From an uncultured Cetobacterium sp. (GTDB lineage: Bacteria; Fusobacteriota; Fusobacteriia; Fusobacteriales; Fusobacteriaceae): 12,245 nucleotides of DNA. Within the stretch, counting starts at the first letter, position 1; each line of letters opens with the position of its first letter. The notes under the pieces are model-generated. The model saw only the letters and a program-made list of their open reading frames with translations, did no database searches and was not told where the DNA came from. The stretch spans positions 1-12,245 of the forward strand of contig CAAFWD010000038.1 in assembly GCA_900766645.1 (NCBI GenBank), given 5' to 3'. Shown here one piece after another: positions 7,774-12,245 of this stretch. The position numbers and the translations under genes are program-made.

Positions 7774-9285
7774 ATGAATTTCATTAAAATTATTAGTTTT
7801 ACACTATTTGTATTCTTTAATATATGCTCATTTTCAACAAATCATCAGGAAAAAAAAGAAACTATTTTAACTGTAGCTCAAGAAAAAGATCCGTTAACAT
7901 TTGACCCACACTTTGGAAATGATGGATTTTCTCTAAGAATAAATAGACTTCTATATTCTAGATTAATTGAAAAAGATTCTAATATGAAAAATATTCCTGG
8001 AATTGCTAAAAGTTGGAAAATTTTAACTCCAACTGAAATAGAGTTTAAAATTTTTAATAATATATATTTTCAAAATGGTGAGAAGTTAAATATTGAGGAT
8101 ATAATTTTTTCATTTGAAAGAATGAAAAACTCCCCAAGAATTTCAGCATTTCTTCCTCCAATTGAAAGTATAAAAAAAATTGATAATGAAACTATTATAA
8201 TGACTTTAAAAACACCTTTTTCAGGAGTTATTGATCAACTTACTCATCCAGCACTGAGTATAGTTTCTAAAAATTATCTAAAAAATAATAATAAAATTTT
8301 AATTGATTATCCTATAGGAACTGGTCCATACAAACTTTTAAAATGGAAACCCGGTGAAAATATTCATCTTAAAAAATTTGAAAACTTCCATGGAAACAAT
8401 AAAAATTATGATGAAATAATTATTAAAATTATTCCTTTAGCTACCAATAGAACAATTGCCCTTGAAACAGGAGAGGTTGATTTAGCTTTTTCTCTTCCTG
8501 TACAAGATAAGCAGATAATAGTAAACAATAAAAGTCTTAACTTTATTTCAAAACCTTCATATTCATACTCTTATGTTGGTTTAAATTTAAAAAAAGATAT
8601 CTTTAAAAATAAAAACATTCGTACAGCTATAGATCTAGCAATTAATAAAAATTCTATATTAGAAGTAGTTTTAAATGGTGAAGGAATTATTGCTACATCC
8701 CCTGTTGCTAAAGGCGTTTTTGGATTTAATCCTAAGCTAAAACCATCTGAATTTAATCCTAATAAAGCTAGAGAAATTTTAAAAAATAAAAATTTAAAAT
8801 TAACTCTTGCCACATTAAGCAATGGTATTGATATTAAAACTGCTGAATTAGTTCAAAATTATTTAAATGAAGTTGGAGTTACTGTTCAAATTGATATTTT
8901 AGAACCAAGTGTTTATTGGTCTAAAACTAATAATGGAGATTATGATATGTTTATTGGTGCTTGGGGAACTGTAACTGGAGATTCTGATTATGCTTTATTT
9001 CCTACTCATTCCTCAACATCTTTTGGATCAGCTGGAAATAGAACTTTTTTTTCCAATAAAGAGGTAGATCGTCTTCTTAAAAAATCCAGAGAAACTCTTT
9101 CCCCACAAGAAAGAGAACAATATTTTTACAATATACAAGAGATAATAGTAAATAATAAAAGTGAAATTATGTTATTTTACAGAAATTTAAATGCTGGTAT
9201 TTCAAAAAATATAAAAGGATTTGATCTATATCCAATCCCTATTCATAACTACTCTTTAGGTACTATTTATCAAAGTGATAATTAG
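7774..9285 (+). CDS. ABC transporter solute-binding protein, oligopeptide type (SBP_bac_5)
   Basis: A 503-aa extracytoplasmic binding protein of the peptide/nickel/glutathione class. Typical family stretches occur in order: DPLTFDPHFGNDG near the mature start, RLLYSRLIEKD, FQNGEKLNIEDIIFSFERM, YPIGTGPYKLLKW, LETGEVDLAFSLP, RTAIDLAINKNSI and YDMFIGAWGT. The N-terminus (about 1-21) is a Sec signal peptide. Cys18 is preceded by Phe-Asn-Ile, a poor lipobox, so cleavage by signal peptidase I near Ser21 seems more likely than lipidation. I chose ATG 7774 because AAGGAG (7760-7765) lies 8 nt upstream; an in-frame GTG at 7765 falls inside that site. No permease or ATPase genes are next to it, so it must serve a transporter encoded elsewhere. 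The ligand is unknown; peptides are the likeliest. It sits at the end of the sbcDC-murI run, and no convincing terminator follows. Confidence 0.9.
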   Translation: MNFIKIISFTLFVFFNICSFSTNHQEKKETILTVAQEKDPLTFDPHFGNDGFSLRINRLLYSRLIEKDSNMKNIPGIAKSWKILTPTEIEFKIFNNIYFQNGEKLNIEDIIFSFERMKNSPRISAFLPPIESIKKIDNETIIMTLKTPFSGVIDQLTHPALSIVSKNYLKNNNKILIDYPIGTGPYKLLKWKPGENIHLKKFENFHGNNKNYDEIIIKIIPLATNRTIALETGEVDLAFSLPVQDKQIIVNNKSLNFISKPSYSYSYVGLNLKKDIFKNKNIRTAIDLAINKNSILEVVLNGEGIIATSPVAKGVFGFNPKLKPSEFNPNKAREILKNKNLKLTLATLSNGIDIKTAELVQNYLNEVGVTVQIDILEPSVYWSKTNNGDYDMFIGAWGTVTGDSDYALFPTHSSTSFGSAGNRTFFSNKEVDRLLKKSRETLSPQEREQYFYNIQEIIVNNKSEIMLFYRNLNAGISKNIKGFDLYPIPIHNYSLGTIYQSDN

Positions 9286-9361
9286 AATTTAAATAAACCA
9301 TTTGATTTTTAATTGATTAGGTTGTAATAAGTATATCAATAAAGTCAAAGGGGATGATATT

Positions 9362-9724
9362 ATGATTATAACTTATGAAAAGCTAGTGAAGTCTTACCAG
9401 GATCTTATCAGAAGTAATATCTATCACATTGGAGAGGGTCTTATAATGACTCGTGACAGTGAAGTCCTTCATAAATTTACAAATATCAATGATATTACCA
9501 TAGATATTATAAAAGGACTTAGTATTGATAAGGGAGAGATAGTGTTTGTTTATCCTTGCAACTTAAGAGAAAAAAATACAACTTTAGATATATGTGTTGA
9601 ATCCTACATAATTAGAAATAATAATTATGAACAGATTCTTGAATCTATTCATGGATGTCAATGTGTAAAAAGACATATAAATATGTTAAAAGATTTAGAT
9701 CTTAGATCTACACATCTTTTATAA
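9362..9724 (+). CDS. Conserved-looking small protein of unknown function
   Basis: A 120-aa protein that I do not recognise. AAGGGG (9348-9353) lies 8 nt before the ATG, and a strong terminator follows the stop by 5 nt, which supports a real gene. No signal peptide or membrane segment is visible, so it should be cytoplasmic. The sequence looks like a compact mixed alpha/beta fold: an N-terminal helix (about 3-20), then short strands around 27-40 and 59-66. Four cysteines (66, 78, 99, 101) and several histidines are present, including the cluster HGCQCVKRH (97-105), which could bind a metal or a redox cofactor. It lies 76 nt after the binding-protein gene, with no clear terminator between, so it may be the last gene of that operon or have its own promoter in the gap; I see only weak promoter-like boxes there. 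Confidence 0.75.
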   Translation: MIITYEKLVKSYQDLIRSNIYHIGEGLIMTRDSEVLHKFTNINDITIDIIKGLSIDKGEIVFVYPCNLREKNTTLDICVESYIIRNNNYEQILESIHGCQCVKRHINMLKDLDLRSTHLL

Positions 9725-9729
9725 AAATA

Positions 9730-9762
9730 AAAACCCTTGTAGAATAAATCTACAAGGGTTTT
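9730..9762. terminator. Bidirectional intrinsic terminator between converging operons
   Basis: The arms 9730-9743 (AAAACCCTTGTAGA) and 9749-9762 (TCTACAAGGGTTTT) pair perfectly over 14 bp around a 5-nt ATAAA loop. On the plus strand the T-rich run TTTTGTTATTTT follows, and on the minus strand TTTTTATTTTTAT. It can therefore end both the rightward unknown gene (stop 5 nt away) and the leftward PTS IIA gene (stop 1 nt away). Confidence 0.93.
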
Positions 9763-9763
9763 G

Positions 9764-10252
9764 TTATTTTAATATAACTTTTAAAAGTGGCTCTCCAACT
9801 TTTACTTCTTTATTATTTTCAACTAAAACTTCCACTGATTCAACTTTTTCATTACTTACAATAAATGGAGTGATTATTGATTTAGCATTTTTTTCTATAT
9901 AATCTAAATCATACTTTACTAATTCTACCCCTTTATTAACTTTCTTTGTTTTTTCAGTATCAATAACTCTCTCAAATCCGTTTCCACCTAAAAGAGATGT
10001 TCCAACTCCAAAGTGAAGAACAACAAATAATCCTTTTTTAGGTTCAAATATTAATAAATGATTTGTTTTAAATATCTCTACTTCTCCATCCACTGGTGAA
10101 TATATACTTCCTGCCTCTGGAATAATAGCACATCCATCTCCAATTATATTACTTGTAAATGTTTTGTCTGGAACTTCATTTAATCCAACTATTTTACCAT
10201 TTAAAGGTGAATTTATTATTAACTCTTTTTCTCTTTTAAATATATTAAACAT
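9764..10252 (-). CDS. PTS glucose-type IIA protein (single domain, Crr-like)
   Basis: A 162-aa stand-alone EIIA-Glc domain. In the phosphotransferase system this protein takes phosphate from HPr and passes it to a sugar-specific IIB domain; in many bacteria it is also a regulator of other transporters. Visible marks are INSPLNGKIVGLNEVPD near the N-terminus, SPVDGEV, the supporting histidine in TNHLL (His65) and the phosphorylated histidine in VVLHFGVGT (His80), then GNGFE. The 15-residue spacing of the two histidines equals that of His75 and His90 in E. coli Crr. The ATG at 10252 is chosen because AAGGAG (10267-10262) lies 9 nt upstream. A GTG at 10276 is in frame but would overlap the antiporter gene and lacks a site. 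It lies 16 nt after the antiporter stop, so the two share a transcript. No IIBC gene is adjacent. I leave the symbol open between crr and paralogues. Confidence 0.93.
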   Translation of the reverse strand: MFNIFKREKELIINSPLNGKIVGLNEVPDKTFTSNIIGDGCAIIPEAGSIYSPVDGEVEIFKTNHLLIFEPKKGLFVVLHFGVGTSLLGGNGFERVIDTEKTKKVNKGVELVKYDLDYIEKNAKSIITPFIVSNEKVESVEVLVENNKEVKVGEPLLKVILK

Positions 10253-10268
10253 ACATATCAACTCCTTA

Positions 10269-11285
10269 TTATGCACTTAGTATTACATTACCCATATAAA
10301 TAATATAAACTATAATAAATCCTAAAGCCATCTTTTTATTGATTTCTTTATTAACTATTGCTAAAACTCCTACAGCTGTAGTTACTAATGCTACTGTTAA
10401 CGAATCCATCACCATTGAAGAAGAAACTGCTATTGGTTTAATAGCCATTGTTAGACCCAATGTAAACAGAATGTTAAATGTATTTGATCCAATAACATTT
10501 CCTAACACAATATCTTGTTGCCCTTTTTTAGCTGCTATTATAGATACCACTAGCTCTGGAAGAGATGTTCCTATTCCAACTATTGTTAATCCTACTAGAT
10601 GTTTACTCATTCCAAAATCTACTGCTATCTTAGAAGCATACTCAACTACCATATCTCCACCTTTTACAACACAAACTAAACCAATTATTATTAAAACAAT
10701 ATCTTTTAATAATGCTTTTTTAGATGGTTTTTCATCTTGGTTTCCATGTAAGTGTTTTTGTAAAGAAAAAGTCCCTTGTGCTATGTCATAGATTAACATT
10801 TTTTTATCTTTTAACTTTTGATCTATTAAAGATCTTGCAATAGTTTCTTTACAATAATATGTAAAAATTAATAGTAAAATAATACCATCGATTCTTGTAA
10901 ATCCTTCATTGAAAGGAAACATTGCTCCACTTAAAGCAAAGAAAGGTAATAATATTGCCGCCAATACTGAAATAGGGAAATCAAACCCTGCTAACTTATC
11001 ATCAATCTTCATAGGTTTGTATAATGCAATAGCTCCTACTATAAATAGAATGTTAAAAACATTTGATCCTACTATGTTTCCTACTGCCATTTCATTAGAA
11101 CCATTAAACACTGCTGCTAAGTTAACTGCTAATTCTGGTGCTGATGTTCCAAATCCAACTATAACTATTCCAATTATAAGCTCTGGAATTTTAAAAATTT
11201 TTGCTACTTTTGCAGAACCTTCTATAAATATATCTGCCCCTTTAATTAAAATAACAAATGAAATTAATAATAAAAAATAAACCAT
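10269..11285 (-). CDS. CaCA-family calcium/sodium antiporter (YrbG-like)
   Basis: A 338-aa inner-membrane cation exchanger with about ten hydrophobic segments in two homologous halves. Each half has the alpha-repeat of the Ca2+/cation antiporter superfamily: GFGTSAPE (residues 44-51) with GNIVGSN (69-75) in the first, and GIGTSLPE (237-244) with GNVIGSN (262-268) in the second. Glu51 and Glu244 are the expected ion ligands. A cytoplasmic linker of about 45 residues rich in Lys, Asp and Gln separates the halves. It probably exchanges Ca2+ for Na+ or H+; ion choice cannot be read from sequence. AGGAGG at 11296-11291 sits 5 nt before the ATG. Upstream lie two strong promoters and a long folded leader, and downstream a PTS IIA gene. 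Long open frames on the opposite strand at 10339-10791 and 10909-11280 are shadows of its codons. Confidence 0.94.
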   Translation of the reverse strand: MVYFLLLISFVILIKGADIFIEGSAKVAKIFKIPELIIGIVIVGFGTSAPELAVNLAAVFNGSNEMAVGNIVGSNVFNILFIVGAIALYKPMKIDDKLAGFDFPISVLAAILLPFFALSGAMFPFNEGFTRIDGIILLLIFTYYCKETIARSLIDQKLKDKKMLIYDIAQGTFSLQKHLHGNQDEKPSKKALLKDIVLIIIGLVCVVKGGDMVVEYASKIAVDFGMSKHLVGLTIVGIGTSLPELVVSIIAAKKGQQDIVLGNVIGSNTFNILFTLGLTMAIKPIAVSSSMVMDSLTVALVTTAVGVLAIVNKEINKKMALGFIIVYIIYMGNVILSA

Positions 11286-11450
11286 TTTATCCTCCTCTAA
11301 ACTAAAAATATACTATCTTTTAGTGTGAGATGTTACCAGATAACAAGGGAAAAAATTAGAGGTTAAACTCCAATATACTGGCGTTTAACCTTTTTCACAG
11401 GAGCCCCTAACTCCTTAATATTCGATTATTGTCTGATTTATTCTCTTAAC
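11286..11450 (-). promoter_or_regulatory. Structured 5' leader of the antiporter gene, candidate riboswitch
   Basis: About 165 nt of untranslated leader if transcription starts near 11450. By eye, reading leftward it holds four hairpins: (1) AGGAG/CTCCT, 11415-11411 with 11403-11399, loop TTAGGGG; (2) a perfect 9-bp stem AGGTTAAAC/GTTTAACCT, 11391-11383 with 11368-11360, topped by CCA/TGG; (3) TGTTA/TAACA, 11345-11341 with 11335-11331; (4) ACTAAAA/TTTTAGT, 11324-11318 with 11307-11301, just before the ribosome site. TGTGA (11399-11395) can pair with TCACA (11328-11324) to close hairpins 2 and 3 into a junction. CCTCTAA (11362-11356) is complementary to TTAGAGG (11300-11294), which includes the ribosome site. 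No terminator-like U run is present, so control of translation is more likely than attenuation. I cannot match it to a named class. Candidates to test are the manganese yybP-ykoY, magnesium M-box and sodium (DUF1646) families. Confidence 0.55.
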
Positions 11451-11456
11451 AGATGG

Positions 11457-11485
11457 ATTTTAACAACTTAATTTATTTTTGTCAA
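11457..11485 (-). promoter_or_regulatory. Proximal promoter of the antiporter-IIA operon
   Basis: Reading leftward, TTGACA (11485-11480, perfect -35) and TAAAAT (11462-11457, 5 of 6 for -10) are 17 nt apart. This is one of the best sigma-70 promoters in the window. Transcription would start near 11450, giving a leader of about 165 nt. Confidence 0.8.
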
Positions 11486-11504
11486 ACATATATTTTTTTT
11501 ATTA

Positions 11505-11534
11505 TTTATATATATATACAGCATTTTTTGTCAA
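11505..11534 (-). promoter_or_regulatory. Distal tandem promoter of the antiporter-IIA operon
   Basis: Reading leftward, TTGACA (11534-11529, perfect) and TATAAA (11510-11505, 5 of 6) are 18 nt apart, with a TA-repeat spacer. Transcription would begin near 11498 and include the whole proximal promoter and leader. It lies about 30 nt after the terminator of the gene to the right, so both promoters belong to the antiporter. Confidence 0.65.
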
Positions 11535-11563
11535 AACCCTTTATTTTTAATTGTTTTCAAAAC

Positions 11564-11597
11564 AAAACACACCATCTTCAAAAAAACGGTGTGTTTT
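11564..11597 (-). terminator. Intrinsic terminator of the EAL-domain gene
   Basis: The arms AAAACACACC and GGTGTGTTTT (plus-strand 11564-11573 and 11588-11597) pair over 10 bp, extendable by a wobble and a further pair on the minus-strand RNA. A T-rich run, TTTTGTTTTG, follows on the minus strand. It begins about 38 nt after the stop of the EAL gene and separates it from the antiporter promoters. Confidence 0.85.
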
Positions 11598-11634
11598 ATT
11601 TCAAAATATTTAGTTTTTTTATAGTACTATGTTT

Positions 11635-12245
11635 TTACTGGAATTGTTCTAAGATAATATCTTCTGGAACTGGTTTAGAAAAAAGATACCCTTGAATATA
11701 ATCTACATTCATTTTTTTCAATGCTTTTAGTTCACACTCTGTTTCTACCCCTTCAGCAATAACCTTTAAGTTTAAAGCATGCGCAGTATCAACACATAGT
11801 TTCACAAGAGTTTTATATTCTCTACTTTCTTTCATTCCCCAAATAAAACTTTTATCTATTTTTAAAATAGATAAAGGAAGTTTAACTAAATAGCTAAGAG
11901 ATGAGTATCCTGTTCCAAAGTCATCTAATGCTATTTCCACTCCTATATCTTTTAACTCTTTTATTTTTCCAATACTTTCATCCATATTTTGTAGTAAAAC
12001 ACTTTCTGTTATTTCTAATCCTATATATCTTGGATTTACTTCAACTCTTTTTATTATCTTTTTTATATTTCTAACAAAACTATTTTTTACAATTTGAATA
12101 GCTGAAATATTAACAGAAACTACAACTTTATTTTCTAACTTTTCATTAATATTTTTACTAAATTTAAATGCACTTTCCAACACAAAATTCCCTATTTCGT
12201 CAACAAGCGTTGACTTTTCCATTATATTAATAATATCAATTATTG
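11635..12245 (-). CDS. EAL-domain protein (cyclic-di-GMP phosphodiesterase), 5' end outside window
   Basis: The C-terminal about 203 residues of an EAL domain, which hydrolyses cyclic-di-GMP to pGpG. The visible catalytic set, numbered from the first in-window Met (ATG at 12222), is intact: Asn38 in SVNISA, Glu70 in LEITES, Asp100-Asp101 in LDDFGTGYSSL, Lys121 in ILKID, Glu157 in AEGVET and Gln177 in QGYLFSKP. The EAL motif itself lies beyond the edge. The Met at 12222 is not the start: the frame is open to 12245 and the residues before it (IIDIINI) continue the usual lead-in to EKSTLVDEIG, and no ribosome site precedes it. The full protein may carry GGDEF, PAS or membrane parts that cannot be seen here. 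The domain sits at the very C-terminus, and a terminator follows at 11564-11597. It is probably an active phosphodiesterase. Confidence 0.92.
   Translation of the reverse strand, partial: IIDIINIMEKSTLVDEIGNFVLESAFKFSKNINEKLENKVVVSVNISAIQIVKNSFVRNIKKIIKRVEVNPRYIGLEITESVLLQNMDESIGKIKELKDIGVEIALDDFGTGYSSLSYLVKLPLSILKIDKSFIWGMKESREYKTLVKLCVDTAHALNLKVIAEGVETECELKALKKMNVDYIQGYLFSKPVPEDIILEQFQ

Noticed and set aside
7774..7840. Lipoprotein signal with Cys18 in the peptide-binding protein.
   Set aside because: The residues before the cysteine (Phe-Asn-Ile) do not fit a lipobox, so an ordinary Sec signal peptide is more likely, although the call is not certain.
10253..10276. GTG start at 10276 for the PTS IIA gene, overlapping the antiporter.
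   Set aside because: It lies upstream of the AAGGAG that serves ATG 10252, and the added residues MHNKELIC are not part of the IIA fold.
10339..11280. Open frames on the plus strand at 10339-10791 and 10909-11280.
   Set aside because: They are antisense shadows of the antiporter gene, with no ribosome sites and no family resemblance. The minus-strand frame has clear CaCA motifs.
11399..11415. Resemblance of GTTAGGGGCTCCTGT to the M-box element GTTAGGTGAGGCTCCTGT.
   Set aside because: The match lacks three bases and the rest of the M-box (the GCTGCTGCC and ACGCCAATGGGT regions) is not present in order, so I do not name the leader an M-box. A covariance search would settle it.
11506..11518. 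TA dinucleotide run as a microsatellite or phase-variation tract.
   Set aside because: It is only about six units in strongly A+T-rich DNA and forms part of the distal promoter spacer and -10 box; length variation could affect promoter strength but one sequence gives no evidence of it.
11453..11695. Small plus-strand frame of 80 aa across the antiporter promoters.
   Set aside because: It spans two promoters and a terminator of minus-strand genes, overlaps the end of the EAL gene, lacks a ribosome site, and is rich in Phe, Ile and Tyr as expected from A+T-rich noncoding DNA.
1..12245. CRISPR arrays, tRNA or rRNA genes, insertion sequences, phage genes or attachment sites.
   Set aside because: I looked for regularly spaced repeats, transposase or integrase motifs and RNA-gene signatures and saw none; the window is ordinary chromosomal genes apart from the adapter.

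Overview
The window is a strongly A+T-rich bacterial chromosome segment with tight gene packing, AGGAGG-type ribosome binding sites and near-consensus sigma-70 promoters. A GT9 (heptosyltransferase-like) gene suggests an outer membrane with LPS or LOS. Together with the very low G+C, this makes a Fusobacteriota member (Fusobacterium/Cetobacterium-like) the most likely source; this is an inference, and a low-GC Firmicute is not excluded. The first 33 bases are not genomic: they are an Illumina TruSeq adapter left at the contig end, and it cuts a histidine kinase gene short.

Layout. (1) 34-2669, leftward: GT9 glycosyltransferase, then an OmpR-type response regulator, then its histidine kinase (partial). 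Gaps are 11 nt and a 1-nt TAATG overlap, so this is one operon. (2) 2670-2783: divergent intergenic region. (3) 2784-9285, rightward: sbcD and sbcC (14-nt overlap), murI (glutamate racemase) and a secreted oligopeptide-type solute-binding protein, with gaps under 20 nt. An unrecognised 120-aa gene follows after 76 nt. (4) 9730-9762: a 14-bp hairpin terminator shared by the converging operons. (5) 9764-11285, leftward: a two-repeat CaCA-family Ca2+/Na+ antiporter followed by a single-domain glucose-type PTS IIA protein. (6) 11286-11534: two tandem promoters and an approximately 165-nt leader with several hairpins ahead of the antiporter gene. (7) 11564-11597: terminator of the gene to the right. 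(8) 11635-12245: the 3' part of an EAL-domain (cyclic-di-GMP phosphodiesterase) gene, cut by the window edge.

How it works together. SbcCD is a DNA-hairpin-cleaving nuclease complex; murI provides D-glutamate for peptidoglycan; the binding protein probably brings peptides to a permease encoded elsewhere. The most interesting part is the antiporter leader. It folds by eye into several hairpins, contains two segments complementary to the antiporter's own Shine-Dalgarno region, and resembles a cation-sensing riboswitch or translational switch. I could not assign it to a known class with confidence. The other notable points are an Asp-to-Asn change at the expected catalytic base of the GT9 enzyme, the pairing of a cation antiporter with a PTS IIA protein, and a Cys/His cluster in the unknown 120-aa protein.
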